Assembly: GCA_963808815.1 (NCBI GenBank)
Contig: CAWEGI010000014.1
Span: 248,001 to 312,000 of the forward strand
DNA: 64,000 nucleotides
Direction of reading: 5' to 3'
Origin: DATBLE01 sp963808815
GTDB taxonomy: Bacteria > Actinomycetota > Thermoleophilia > Gaiellales > Gaiellaceae
Below are positions 1-9,279 of this stretch, piece by piece (positions within the stretch are counted from its first letter, which is position 1; every line of letters starts with the position of its first letter). The notes beneath the pieces are model-generated. The model searched no databases and was not told the origin of the DNA. It saw only the letters and a program-made list of their open reading frames with translations. Both the position numbers and the translations under genes were made by a program.

Positions 1-705
1 ATGCGCTCGGACATCGACGAGGTGGCGACGATGTGCGGCCTCCAGTGCACGATGAACGTCGTCCTCGACACGCGCGGTCGGGTGATCGAGTGCATCTTCG
101 GCGCGCATCCCGACGCGCATCGCCGCGCGATCGAGCGTTTCAACGAGATCTACGCGTACGAGCACCCCGGCGCACAAGCCGACATCGCGATCTGCGGCGT
201 CTTCGCGCCGACCGACCACCTGTTCTTCCACACCGGCTGGGGCTGCATGTCGGCCGACTTCGTGCTGCGAGACGGGGGCACCCTGATCTATGCGTCGCCC
301 TCCCCGGGCGTGAACACCGCGGTCGGCGACTTCCCCGGCCTGGCGCTGATGGACCTGATGAAGCCGTACATGCCGCCGACCCCGGAGAACTACCAGCAGG
401 TCCTCCGCGACATCCACGGCCGTGTCATCCAGATGTGGGCAGGATGCATCTGGGTGCCGATCTACGAGGTGATGACCCGCAAGCACCTGAAGCTGGTGAC
501 GCTCGAGGAGAACCTGGAAATGGCCGCCGACATCGGCATGGACGCCACCACCTCGCTCGACGACGCGTTCGCGGAGGCGATGGAACGCCACGGCCCGGAG
601 GCGAAGGTGGTGGTGCTCCCGTTCGCGCGGTACCAGTTGCCGCGGAACATGGTGCGGATGGATGCTGAGCCGCTCCGCTTCCCCCAGGAAGTGGCGCACG
701 CGTAA
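1..705 (+). CDS. LarA-like nickel-dependent racemase family protein, C-terminal part (5' partial)
   Basis: The reading frame is open at the left edge, so the first ATG in the window is probably an internal methionine. The 234 visible residues resemble the C-terminal half of lactate racemase LarA (DUF2088 family): a CGLQCTMNVVLD stretch near residue 12, then VIECIFGAHPDAHRRAIE, the ADIAICG strand and a GGTLIYASPSPG turn. In LarA this half closes over the nickel-pincer cofactor; the N-terminal catalytic half is outside the window. Substrate specificity within the family varies (lactate, malate and other 2-hydroxyacids), so lactate is not proven. A lactate link would suit the LutABC and rhamnose genes about 46 kb away, but they are not adjacent. 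Family fairly sure, substrate unknown. Confidence 0.65.
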   Translation: MRSDIDEVATMCGLQCTMNVVLDTRGRVIECIFGAHPDAHRRAIERFNEIYAYEHPGAQADIAICGVFAPTDHLFFHTGWGCMSADFVLRDGGTLIYASPSPGVNTAVGDFPGLALMDLMKPYMPPTPENYQQVLRDIHGRVIQMWAGCIWVPIYEVMTRKHLKLVTLEENLEMAADIGMDATTSLDDAFAEAMERHGPEAKVVVLPFARYQLPRNMVRMDAEPLRFPQEVAHA

Positions 706-777
706 CGGCGTGGCTTGCGCCCCCGGGCGCACGGTTGCAACCATTTCGGGCCGAAGCACGTAGTCCCCGAGATCGCC

Positions 778-3396
778 TTGTCGACCGTCACGCATCCCAC
801 CGATCTCCTCGAGCGGGCCGCGCAGCTCGAGACGCTCGCCGAGTCGTACGCGGCGGTCGCCGCCACGTCGCGGAGCAGGTTGGCGCTCGTCTACGGCGAG
901 GCGGGCATCGGCAAGACCGCTCTCGTGCGGCGGTTCTGCGACGAGCACGCCGGGTCGGCACGCGTCCTCTGGGGCGCATGCGAGGCGCTGTTCACGCCGC
1001 ACCCGCTGGGGCCGATCCTCGACATCGCCGCGGGCGACGGCGCCGAGCTGATCGCCGACCTCCACCCCGAGGACGCCCAGCCGTACGAGATCGCCGCCGC
1101 CCTCATGGCGGAGCTGCGCGCGAACGCACCCACGGTCCTCGTCGTCGAGGACCTCCACTGGGCGGACGAGGCGACGCTCGACGTCCTCCGGATCATCGGG
1201 CGCCGGATCGAGACGGTGCCGGCGCTCGTCGTCGCCACCTACCGAGACGACCAGCTCGACCGGGCGCACCCGCTGCGGATCGTGCTCGGGGAGCTGGGGA
1301 CGAGCGAGTCGGTCACCCGCCTCGACGTCGGTCCGCTCTCGCAGCGGGCCGTCGCCGACCTGGCCGCACCCCACGGGCTCGACCCAGGTGAGCTGTACCT
1401 GCGCACCGGCGGCAACCCTTTCTTCGTCACCGAAGTCCTTGCGTCAGGCGAGGAGCACATCCCGGCGACCGTTCGCGACGCGGTACTGGCCCGGGCCGCG
1501 CGCCTGAGCCCCGGCGCGCGGACGGTGCTGGAAGCGGTGGCGATCGCCCCTCCCCAGGTCGAGCTCTGGCTGCTGGACGCGCTTGCCGACGATGCGGCGG
1601 CGCACCTCGAGGAGTGCCTCGGCTCCGGGATGCTCGTCGCGGCTGCCGCCTCGGTCGCCTTCCGGCACGAGCTCGCCCGGCTCGCCGTGCAAGAGTCCCT
1701 GCCGCCGACGCGCCGGCTCAGCCTCCACCGGGCCGCGCTCCAGGCGCTCTCGGCCCCGCCGGACAGCATCTTCGACCTCGCCCGGCTCGCCCACCACGCC
1801 GAGGAGGCGGGTGACACGGACGCCGTGCTGCGTTTCGCCCCGGCGGCTGCGGCGCACGCGACGATGGTCGGCGCCCATCGCGAGGCGGCGGCGCAGGTCG
1901 CCCGCGCGCTGCGCTTCGGCGACGGCCTCCCGCCGGCGCAGCAGGCGCGGCTCCTCGAACGGCTCTCCTTCGAGTGCTACCTCACAGACCAGTCGGCCGA
2001 GGCGATCGCCGCGCTGGAGCGTGCGGTGGGCACTACCGGGAGATCGACGACCCGACCAAGGAAGGCGCCGCCCTCTGCGCGCTGTCACGCCGCCTCTGGT
2101 GCGCGGGCGAGCCGGAGCAGGCCGAGGCGACGGCGCGCGAGGCGGTCTCGATTCTCGAGCGCTTCCCGCCCAGCCGCGAGCTGGCGATCGGCTACAGCAC
2201 GGTCTCGTCGGATCGCATGAACGCCGAGGACGCTGCCGGCGCGCTCGAGTGGGGGGCCCGGGCGCTCGAGCTGGCAGAGCGATTCGACGACAACGAGATC
2301 CGAGCTCACGCCCTGAACAACATCGGGACGGTGGAAGCGCTGAGAGGGGTGCCGGCCGGTTTCGAGAAGCTCGACGAGAGTCTCGGCCTGGCCCGCGAGG
2401 AGCGCCTGGAGGAGCACGTCGGCAGAGCCCTGATCCACCTGACCTGGGTCGTCGCCCGGACGCGCAGGTAGTCCTGCTGGCGGGTCGACGAGGGCATCGA
2501 CTACTGCGCCGAGCACGGTCTCGATCTCTGGTGGCTGTACCTGCTCGCCTTCCGTGCGCGCGTCGACCTCGACCGCGGCCGGTGGACGGAAGCGGCGAAC
2601 GCAGCGCTTCGTGCTGGGCCATCCCCGCGGTGCGGTCCTGCTGCGCATTCTCGCCCTCTCCGTCCTCGGGCGGGCGCGGGCGCGGCGGCGCGATCCTGAC
2701 CACCGCGGCCCGCTCGACGAGGCGCTCGAGCTGACCCGAACGGCGGGAGACCTGCAACACGTCGCACCGGTCGCCGTCGCACGGGCGGAGGCAGCCTGGC
2801 TGGATGGCGACCGGAACGCAGTCGCGGCCGAGACCGACTCGTGCCTCGCCTTCGCGATCGACAGAGAGGCGTCGTGGGTGGTCAGCGAGCTCGCTTACTG
2901 GCGATGGCAGGCCGGTGTTCGCGAGGCGATCCCGGCCGACGCGGCGGAGCCATTCGCCCTGCAGATGCGCGGCGACTGGCGAGGAGCGGCCGAGCTCTGG
3001 CAGCGGATCGGCTGTCCCTACGAGGCTGCGCTCGCTGCCGCCGACGCGGAGGACGAGGAGAGCGTCCGGGCGGCACTCGACGACCTCCGGAGGCTGGGCG
3101 GGGCCGGCGCGGCGGACGTCGTCTCGCGGCGCTCCCGGTCGCGTGGACTCCGCGGGCTGCCACGCGGCCCACGCCGGGCGACCCGGGCAAGACCCGGCAA
3201 CCTGACGCAGCGCGAGCACGACGTGCTCAGGCTCGTCGCGGACGGGCTGAGAAACCGCGAGATCGCGGAGCGCCTCTTCGTCTCGCGCCGGACGGTCGAC
3301 CACCACGTTGCCGCGATCCTGCGCAAGCTCGCCGTCCCGACCCGCGGCCAGGCGGTGGCAGAGGGCGCCCGGCTCGGTCTGCTCGACCGGCCCTAG
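778..3396 (+). pseudogene. LuxR-family AAA transcriptional regulator, broken by frameshifts
   Basis: This is a large LuxR/MalT-like regulator: an N-terminal P-loop ATPase (Walker A GEAGIGKTA near residue 40, Walker B-like LVVEDLHWAD near residue 120), a TPR-like middle, and a C-terminal LuxR helix-turn-helix at about 3205-3370 (LTQREHDVLRLVADGL, RTVDHHVAAILRKL). The frame changes near 2030, a TAG stands at 2469-2471 in the second frame, and the frame changes again near 2620. All three segments keep family-like sequence. A TTG at 778 is a reasonable start; TTG 715 is possible. It may be a true pseudogene or a gene with several sequencing indels; the stop may also reflect a pair of compensating indels. 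Partner signals are unknown. Confidence 0.75.
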
Positions 3397-3399
3397 ACT
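3394..3399 (+). promoter_or_regulatory. -10 box TAGACT for a leaderless gene
   Basis: TAGACT ends 7 nt before the GTG at 3407, placing the expected transcription start at or beside the start codon. No Shine-Dalgarno sequence precedes the GTG and I see no clear -35 box. The box overlaps the stop codon of the regulator upstream. Confidence 0.45.
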
Positions 3400-3406
3400 T
3401 GGTCGC

Positions 3407-3718
3407 GTGACGCAGCAGCGGGTTCTGGGGCTCGACGCGCGCGGCACCGCGCCCGACCGGCCCGCGTCGCGCGACGTGAAGGGCTCGACCACCATCGTCG
3501 AGCTCCTGCGCATGTACCCGGACGGTGAGGCAGGCCGGTTGATGTCGGCGCTTTCGCTGCCGTGCGCTCACTGCGGCGGCGCCTTCCACGAGCCGCTGAC
3601 GCTCGCCGCGAAACGGCACCGCCGCGACCCGCGCGCGGTCCTCGAGGCCTTCCGGGCGCTGGCGGGAGGCGGACCGACCTCCGACCAGATCGAGGCAGCG
3701 GCACGGAGGGTCGGCTAG
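3407..3718 (+). CDS. DUF1858-like small redox-type protein
   Basis: A 103-residue protein whose C-terminal two thirds resemble the DUF1858 / hybrid-cluster-associated disulfide fold: TTIVELLRMYP at residues 28-38, then Cys53-x-x-Cys56 in LPCAHCGG, then a helix ending in AVLEAFRAL. Such small domains are thought to be redox-active or metal-binding, but no defined role is known. The GTG start is chosen because a -10 box lies 7 nt upstream and longer in-frame starts run into the upstream regulator. Its stop overlaps tail-to-tail with the stop of the next minus-strand gene, so the two share positions 3716-3717. The first ~25 residues are low in recognisable structure. Confidence 0.6.
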   Translation: MTQQRVLGLDARGTAPDRPASRDVKGSTTIVELLRMYPDGEAGRLMSALSLPCAHCGGAFHEPLTLAAKRHRRDPRAVLEAFRALAGGGPTSDQIEAAARRVG

Positions 3719-5868
3719 CCCGGACCCTCTGCGGACGAGGCCTGGGCCTGGCCGAGCAGCACCAGAAGCTCGCGACGGCGGGCGTCGTCCTTCACCCCCG
3801 TCCTCTCGAGGATGTCGACGGCGAGACGGTAGAAGCGAACGGCCTCCTCGTCCGCGAGCACGTCCGCCGCCCGGCGGCCGGCGCGCATCGCGTACTCGAT
3901 CGCCGTCTCGGGTGCTGCCGCCGGCAGCGCCAGCGAGAAGTGGTGCGCGAGCTCGGCCAGATGAGGCTCGGAGTTTCCGGCGTAGAGCGTCTCGAGCACT
4001 TCGGCGACGCGCAGGTGGAGCCGCCTCCGGTGGGTGGCCGGGATCTCCTCGTACAACGTGTCGCGGATCAGAGCGTGGCCGAAGCGAAGGCGGCCGAAGG
4101 AGCCCGGAAGGTCCTCGACGACGCGGGCGGCGATCGCCTCGTCGAGAACGCCGAGAAGCCTGTCGATACCCGTGTAGTCGGCCGTGCGTTCGAGGGCGAC
4201 GAGGCCGAACTCGCGCCCGAGGACCGATCCGAGGGAGAGCACGCGCCTGCACTCGCCGGAGAGGGTTCGCAACCGGCGGCCGATCGCCTCGCGGATGGTC
4301 TGCGGGATCGGGGTCCCGTTCGGGGCCTCCGATCCGAGACGCCCCTCGAACGCCAGCAGCCGGACGACCTCCAGGACGAAGAGTGGGTTGCCCTCGGTCT
4401 CGGCGTACAGCTCGGCGACCAGCTGCTCGGCCGGCGCCGCACCCACCGACAGCTCCGCCAACTGCGCGACCTCGCCCCGGTCGAGCCCGGTGAGGCGAAC
4501 GCGGCGCGCGACCGGCAAGCGACCGAGGTCGGCGAGCGTGGTCTCGTCAGCTTGGACCGCCGGGTCGAGGTCGCGGAACGTGCCCACGACCAGAACGCCG
4601 CTGTCCTCGAGCGACGACGCGACATGCTGCAACAGGAGCAGCGAAGGCTCGTCCGCGACGTGGAGGTCGTCCAGGACGAGCACGAGCGGTCGCTCAGCGG
4701 CCGCTCTCATCAGGAACGAGGCCGTCGAGTCGAAGAGCCGGATTCGCGCGGCCCCCGAGTCGGCTGCCCCGGGCTCGGCCAGGCCCGGAAAGAGTTCGTG
4801 TAGCTGCGGAACGATCCGGGCGACGTCGGCCGCGGACGCGCCCAGCTGCCGCCGCACGTCGCCCGGCTCGGCCGCGCGCACGTACGCCCGCAGCGCCTGC
4901 GTCCACGGCCAGTAGGCAGGCGCCCCGCCGGCTTCCCAGCAGCGACCGATCAGGACCAGAGCGCCCCGTCTCGTCGCCCGGTTCACCACTTCGTCGGCGA
5001 GCCTGCTCTTGCCGATCCCGGGCTCTCCCTGGAGCAGGAACAGTTGGCCTCGGCCGGCGAACGAGTCGTCGAGACCGCCCGACAGTTCGGCCAGCTCGGG
5101 CTCACGCCCGACGAAGCCCCCGGCGTCTTCCCTGCGCCGTTCCACGGTCCTCGGGTCGGCCCGGGGCTCGAGCGCCGGATCCTGGCGGAGAATGGTCTGG
5201 TGGAGCTCGCGCAGCTCCCGGCCCGGCTCGATGCCCAGCTCGTGGACGAGCTTCCTTCTGGCCTCCTGGTACACGTCGAGCGCCTCGGCCTGCCGGCCGC
5301 CCCGGTAGAGCGCGAGCATCAGCAGCGCACGGAACCGCTCCCGCAGCGGATGCTCGGCGGCGAGCGCCTCGAGCTCCGCGATCAGGTCTGCCCGGCGACC
5401 GAGCGCGAGGTCTGCCTCGATCCGCTCCTCGAGAACCGCCAGCCGTCGTTCCTGGAGGCGGCCGATCTCCTGCCGCGCGAAGCGGGTGTGGGCGACGTCG
5501 GCGAGGGGCGGCCCACGCCACAGTGCGAGGGCGTCGACCAGCTGCCGGCCCCCTTCGCCCGCGAGACGCTCGAAACGCTCGACGTCGAGCTCGCCCGGTT
5601 CCACCCGGATCGCGTAGCCCGGCGCCTTGGTGACGATCCGATCGCTGCCCAGCTGTTTCCTGAGCTTGGAGACGTGCACCTGTAGCGCCTTCTCGGCGGT
5701 GTTCGGCGGGTTCTCCTCCCAGAGCGCGTCGACCAGGCGGTCGCGAGACACGACCTCGTTCGGATTGAGCAGCAGCACGGCGAGCAGGGCGCGCTGCTTC
5801 GCGCCGCCGAGATCGAGCGCCTTCCCGTCGGAGATCACCTCCAGCGGGCCGAGGATCCGGAACTCCAT
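3715..5868 (-). CDS. AfsR/BTAD-type transcriptional regulator with AAA ATPase domain
   Basis: A 717-residue SARP-like regulator. The N-terminus (MEFRILGPLEV, about 1-95) is an OmpR-type winged helix, followed by a bacterial transcriptional activation (BTAD) helical domain to about 245, then a P-loop ATPase with Walker A GEPGIGKS near residue 290 and Walker B-like LVLVLDDLHVAD, and a C-terminal helical tail. Proteins of this layout activate pathway genes in actinobacteria in response to nucleotide or ligand state. The start at 5868 is preferred over an upstream in-frame one because GGGAGG lies 4-5 nt before it and the conserved domain begins immediately. It is divergent from the secreted protein at 6033 and may control it. 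The effector is unknown. Confidence 0.85.
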   Translation of the reverse strand: MEFRILGPLEVISDGKALDLGGAKQRALLAVLLLNPNEVVSRDRLVDALWEENPPNTAEKALQVHVSKLRKQLGSDRIVTKAPGYAIRVEPGELDVERFERLAGEGGRQLVDALALWRGPPLADVAHTRFARQEIGRLQERRLAVLEERIEADLALGRRADLIAELEALAAEHPLRERFRALLMLALYRGGRQAEALDVYQEARRKLVHELGIEPGRELRELHQTILRQDPALEPRADPRTVERRREDAGGFVGREPELAELSGGLDDSFAGRGQLFLLQGEPGIGKSRLADEVVNRATRRGALVLIGRCWEAGGAPAYWPWTQALRAYVRAAEPGDVRRQLGASAADVARIVPQLHELFPGLAEPGAADSGAARIRLFDSTASFLMRAAAERPLVLVLDDLHVADEPSLLLLQHVASSLEDSGVLVVGTFRDLDPAVQADETTLADLGRLPVARRVRLTGLDRGEVAQLAELSVGAAPAEQLVAELYAETEGNPLFVLEVVRLLAFEGRLGSEAPNGTPIPQTIREAIGRRLRTLSGECRRVLSLGSVLGREFGLVALERTADYTGIDRLLGVLDEAIAARVVEDLPGSFGRLRFGHALIRDTLYEEIPATHRRRLHLRVAEVLETLYAGNSEPHLAELAHHFSLALPAAAPETAIEYAMRAGRRAADVLADEEAVRFYRLAVDILERTGVKDDARRRELLVLLGQAQASSAEGPG

Positions 5869-5907
5869 CCGCCTCCCGGTCCGGGTGGGGTCACCGTGCT
5901 TTCGCGA

Positions 5908-5967
5908 CGTTAACCGCTCCGGGGCACGCGACAAAGCGTTCCGTAACCCGGCCGTTACCGATCGTTA
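5908..5967. promoter_or_regulatory. CGTTA-rich intergenic region, candidate operator
   Basis: The 164-nt gap between the divergent AfsR-like gene and the secreted protein holds three CGTTA boxes (5908-5912, 5953-5957, 5963-5967) and a GTAAC/GTTAC inverted repeat at 5943-5958. SARP regulators usually bind short direct repeats spaced about one helix turn apart; the last two boxes are 10 nt apart. Assignment is inference only. Confidence 0.3.
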
Positions 5968-6032
5968 GGCGTCCACGTGTCTTCTAGGTCGAAAGGGTCG
6001 CAGGAAGTGGCCCAGGAGACAGGAGGCGAAAG

Positions 6033-6599
6033 ATGCGGCACTACAACCCCCTCAACCGCTTCGGGAGACTGTTGGTTCTCGGCGCAGTCGTGGCCGGCGT
6101 GACGGCTTCGGCGGCCGTGGCGATCCCCGTGGTGGATCCCCAGGACAACGGTACGGCCAACCTCGCCACGCCGGTCTCGCGCCCACCCGACGTCCAGGAC
6201 GCGATGACGGCGCGGCACGCTGCGGCGGCCACGCTGAATTCCGACAGCGCTGCGCAGCACACCACGCCGGCTGGACTGAAGGCCGACGGCCTGCGGTGGC
6301 AGGGGATCGCGCAGGTGTACCAGCAGAAGCAGGCCGTGCCCGACGTCGTCGAGCGCTATGCGGCGACGCACTCCGGCGGCGGACGGTTGGTGGTGCCGCA
6401 GTCGGTCGCACCGAGGCCCCCGGACGTCAGCGACGCGGCGCTCGCCGCCCGGTACGGCTCGACCGCGACGGCCGAGTCGAGCGGGTTCGACTGGAACGAT
6501 TGGGCGATCGGGATCGGCACCGGGATCGGCCTGGCGCTGCTCCTCGGAGCCGCCTTCCTGATGGGACGGCAGCTGCGGCATCCCGTCCAGACCGCCTGA
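6033..6599 (+). CDS. Secreted or membrane-anchored protein of unknown function
   Basis: I do not recognise this 188-residue protein. It starts with a basic segment and a hydrophobic stretch (about residues 13-31, GRLLVLGAVVAGVTASAAVA) typical of a signal peptide, has a polar Ala/Pro/Gln-rich middle with two RPPDV motifs, and ends with one hydrophobic helix (about 158-176, GIGTGIGLALLLGAAFLMG) followed by a short basic tail. The expected topology is an extracytoplasmic domain held by a C-terminal anchor. The start is supported by GGAGGCGAAAG just upstream. It is divergent from the AfsR-like regulator, which may regulate it, and a strong hairpin follows its stop, so it is likely monocistronic. 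Confidence 0.7.
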   Translation: MRHYNPLNRFGRLLVLGAVVAGVTASAAVAIPVVDPQDNGTANLATPVSRPPDVQDAMTARHAAAATLNSDSAAQHTTPAGLKADGLRWQGIAQVYQQKQAVPDVVERYAATHSGGGRLVVPQSVAPRPPDVSDAALAARYGSTATAESSGFDWNDWAIGIGTGIGLALLLGAAFLMGRQLRHPVQTA

Positions 6600-6617
6600 A
6601 GTTCGCCTCCGCGAACG

Positions 6618-6646
6618 GACCGAGCGGGCCATGGGCCCGCTCGGTC
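6618..6646 (+). terminator. Perfect 13-bp hairpin after the secreted protein gene
   Basis: GACCGAGCGGGCC and its exact complement flank a 3-nt loop, 18 nt after the stop at 6599. There is no clear T run, as is common in high-GC actinobacteria. The likely role is transcription termination before the carboxypeptidase gene. Confidence 0.7.
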
Positions 6647-6683
6647 TGCTGGACCGCATGCCAGTGCGTAAGGTTCGGCAGCG

Positions 6684-8177
6684 ATGGCCGGCACGCGCTA
6701 CGACGAGCTCCGCGAGCGCCTGGCCGAGACCTGGGACCTGGCCAAGCTCGGCGCGATCGCCGCGTGGGACCAGCAGACCATGATGCCCGCGGCGGGTGGA
6801 GCCGTTCGCGCCCGGCAGCTGGCGACCATCTCGAAGGTCGTCCACGAGCAGATCGTCTCCGAGGAGCTCGGTCAGCTGCTCGAGGAGCTGCGACCGTACG
6901 AGGAGTCGCTCGACCACGACTCGGACGAGGCGAGCCTGATCCGGGTGACGCGCCGCGACCGCGACAAGGAGCTGCGCGTCCCGGGCGAGCTGCGCGAGGC
7001 GCAGGCGCGCGCCGGGGCCGAGGCGTTCCCGGTCTGGGTCGAGGCGCGCCGCACCGACGACTTCGAGCTCTTCCGCCCGCACCTTGAGCGGAACGTCGAC
7101 CTCCGCCGCGAGTACGCGGCCTGCTTCGAGGCCGACGAGCCGTACGATGCGCTGCTCGACGACTTCGAGCAGGGGATGAAGACAGCCGAGGTGCGCGAGG
7201 TGTTCGCCCAACTCCGCGACGGCCTCGTCCCGATCGTCGCCGAGGCCTCGGAGCAGGAGATCGACGACTCGTGCCTGCGCGGGCACTTCCCGTTGGAGGC
7301 CCAGCGAGAGATGCAGAAGATCCTGCTCTCCAGGTTCGGCTTCCGCGAGGACACCTGGCGTATCGACCCGGTCGCGCACCCCTTCGCGACGTCCTTCGCC
7401 ACCTCGGACATCCGGATGACCACCTACTACCCGGAGCACGAGATGCGCGGCGTGTTCGCGGCCATGCACGAGGGCGGGCATGCCCTCTACGAACACAACG
7501 TCGACCCCGCGCTCGAGCGGACGCCGCTCTGCCGCGGCACCTCACTCGCCCTGCACGAGTCACAGAGCCGCATGTTCGAAAACATCGTCGGGCGCAGCAT
7601 CGAATGGTGGAGCTGGGCCTACCCGGAGATGCAGCGCCTGTTCCCCGACCAGTTCCGCGGCGTCGAGCTGGAGGAGTTCCACCGGGCGATCAACAAGGTG
7701 CAGCCCTCGCTGATCCGGATCGAGGCCGACGAGGCGACGTACAGCCTGCACATCATCCTCCGGTTCGAGCTCGAGCAGGAGCTGATCGCGGGCACGGTCG
7801 CTCCGGCCGACCTGCCCGGCGTCTGGAACGAGCGGATGAAGCAGTATCTGGGCGTGGACGTGCCGGACGACGCGCACGGCGTCCTCCAGGACGTCCACTG
7901 GTCGCGCGGGACGATCGGGTACTTCCCGACCTACGCGCTCGGCAACGTGATCTCGGTGCAGATCTGGGAGAAGGTCCTCGACGACGTGCCTGACCTCATG
8001 GAGGACGTCGCGCGCGGCGACCTGGCGCCGCTGACCGACTGGCTGCGCGGGAAGCTCTGGCGCCACGGCCGCAAGTTCACGCCGCAGGAGACACTGGAGC
8101 GGGTGGTCGGCGGCGGGCTCGACTCCGGACCGTACCTGCGCTACCTCAGCGGCAAGCTCGGCGCGCCGGCCGCCTGA
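6684..8177 (+). CDS. Carboxypeptidase M32 (Taq family) metallopeptidase
   Basis: A 497-residue zinc carboxypeptidase that removes C-terminal amino acids from peptides in the cytoplasm. It is full length for family M32 and shows the hallmark motifs: the zinc site HEGGH near residues 262-266 (AAMHEGGHALYEHN), the DIRMT (DxRxT) motif near 240, and the HESQSR motif near 290 carrying a further metal ligand. The protein is otherwise helical with no signal peptide. The start ATG follows a weak TAAGGT -10-like box 9 nt upstream and no good ribosome site. It is flanked by a terminator upstream and a small unknown gene downstream, so it is probably a housekeeping peptidase transcribed alone. Confidence 0.93.
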   Translation: MAGTRYDELRERLAETWDLAKLGAIAAWDQQTMMPAAGGAVRARQLATISKVVHEQIVSEELGQLLEELRPYEESLDHDSDEASLIRVTRRDRDKELRVPGELREAQARAGAEAFPVWVEARRTDDFELFRPHLERNVDLRREYAACFEADEPYDALLDDFEQGMKTAEVREVFAQLRDGLVPIVAEASEQEIDDSCLRGHFPLEAQREMQKILLSRFGFREDTWRIDPVAHPFATSFATSDIRMTTYYPEHEMRGVFAAMHEGGHALYEHNVDPALERTPLCRGTSLALHESQSRMFENIVGRSIEWWSWAYPEMQRLFPDQFRGVELEEFHRAINKVQPSLIRIEADEATYSLHIILRFELEQELIAGTVAPADLPGVWNERMKQYLGVDVPDDAHGVLQDVHWSRGTIGYFPTYALGNVISVQIWEKVLDDVPDLMEDVARGDLAPLTDWLRGKLWRHGRKFTPQETLERVVGGGLDSGPYLRYLSGKLGAPAA

Positions 8178-8239
8178 GTTAACGCAATCTTCACGATCTC
8201 CTCCTACCCAGCGAACAACCGCTGTGGCACCCTGAGGGC

Positions 8240-8443
8240 ATGGAGACGTTGGAGCGGGAGCGGAAAGAGCTGGACCATCGAGCCGGCGACGGCTTCGAGG
8301 TCAGGCTGCTCTGGGGCAAGGACGACGGTGAACTGACGGTCGTCGTCGACGACTGGCGCACCGACGAGCACTTCGAAATCGCGGCTCGCGCCGACAACGC
8401 GCTCGAAGTCTTCAACCATCCCTTCGCATACCGCCGGGCGTAA
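8240..8443 (+). CDS. Small conserved-looking hypothetical protein
   Basis: A 67-residue soluble protein I cannot name. It begins METLERERKELDHR, contains alternating strand-like segments (GFEVRLLWGKDDGELTVVVDDW) and ends FNHPFAYRRA. It has a GAGGG sequence just before the ATG and a codon pattern like its neighbours, which argues that it is real. Similar short proteins with a D-W-R-T and H-P-F-A-Y pattern occur in other actinobacteria, from memory, without known function. It sits alone between the peptidase and the sugar kinase, 12 nt before the latter. Confidence 0.55.
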   Translation: METLERERKELDHRAGDGFEVRLLWGKDDGELTVVVDDWRTDEHFEIAARADNALEVFNHPFAYRRA

Positions 8444-8455
8444 CCTCGCCGCAAC

Positions 8456-9208
8456 ATGGCGGTGCGCTTCCTCGCGGTCGGCGAGCTGCTCGTCGATGTG
8501 GTTGCCGCGGGCGCCGGACACGGCGCCCGCATTCGCGTGCGCCCGGCCGGTTCGGCGTTCAACGCCGCGGTCGCAGCTGCGGCCGCGGGCGCGGACGCGG
8601 CCGTGATCGGGACGGTCGGCGACGACGCCGCCGGGCGGATGATCGTCCGCGAGCTGGAGGCGCACGGTGTCCGTCCGATCGTCTCTCGGGCCGGAAGTGC
8701 GACCGGGACGTTTCTGCTCGTCGACGGCGAGATCCGTGTCGACCGTGGCGACTCTCACCTGCTCGGCGTCGCCGATCCGGTGGCGGCAGACGCCGTGCTC
8801 GTCTCGGGCTACCTGCCCCACGCCGCCGACGTGCTCGCCTCCGCCGAGGGAACCTGGGTCGCGCTCGACGCGGCGCGACTGAGCGCGCTTCCGCCCGGCG
8901 GCAACGCCGTGATCGCGAACGAGGAGACCGCGCGACGGCTGACCGGCCGGAACAGCGAGCAGGCCGTCCGGGTGCTCGGCGAGCGGTACCGTCTCGCCTG
9001 CGTCACCAGCGGCGAGGACGGCGCGGTCGCAATTCTCGACGGCCGGCTGGAGGCCGCCCGGGAGGACCCCGTCGACGCGGACGCGCTGGGGGCCGGTGAC
9101 GCGTTCGCAGCAACTCTGCTGGTCGGGATGGCCCGAGCGGACGATCTGGGCCGGGCACTGCGAGACGGCTGCCGCGCTGCCCGAACGGCGATCGCGGACC
9201 GGCACTAG
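8456..9208 (+). CDS. PfkB-family carbohydrate kinase
   Basis: A 250-residue ribokinase/PfkB-fold kinase that would phosphorylate a sugar or related alcohol with ATP. The N-terminal GE-LLVDVV strand, the glycine-containing AGSAFNAAVAAAAAGADAAV segment and the second PfkB signature DALGAGDAFAATLL (about 216-229, with the catalytic Asp in GAGD) are all present. It is shorter than typical PfkB kinases (about 300 residues), having lost part of the lid, and the substrate cannot be predicted. A TAACCT box 9 nt before the ATG may be its promoter. No sugar-specific neighbour is attached, since the next gene is an acyl-CoA synthetase with its own promoter. Confidence 0.85.
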   Translation: MAVRFLAVGELLVDVVAAGAGHGARIRVRPAGSAFNAAVAAAAAGADAAVIGTVGDDAAGRMIVRELEAHGVRPIVSRAGSATGTFLLVDGEIRVDRGDSHLLGVADPVAADAVLVSGYLPHAADVLASAEGTWVALDAARLSALPPGGNAVIANEETARRLTGRNSEQAVRVLGERYRLACVTSGEDGAVAILDGRLEAAREDPVDADALGAGDAFAATLLVGMARADDLGRALRDGCRAARTAIADRH

Positions 9209-9243
9209 CGCCCGACGAAGGGGATCCTGCCCATGCCTTCGGC

Positions 9244-9272
9244 TCGACCTGGTTCCCGGAAGGCGTTACACA
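9244..9272 (+). promoter_or_regulatory. Promoter TCGACC-17-TACACA, leaderless
   Basis: A -35-like TCGACC at 9244-9249 and a -10 TACACA at 9267-9272 are separated by 17 nt. The ATG at 9280 follows 7 nt after the -10 box and has no Shine-Dalgarno sequence, so the mRNA probably begins at the start codon. Confidence 0.5.
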
Positions 9273-9279
9273 TCTGGCG

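Noticed and set aside
1444..3513. A 689-residue minus-strand open frame over the LuxR-type gene
   Set aside because: No recognisable domain and biased composition; the plus strand carries clear ATPase and HTH motifs.
9235..9264. GCCTTC/GAAGGC inverted repeat as terminator after the PfkB kinase gene
   Set aside because: Only 6 bp with an 18-nt loop and overlapping the promoter boxes for the next gene; too weak to call.
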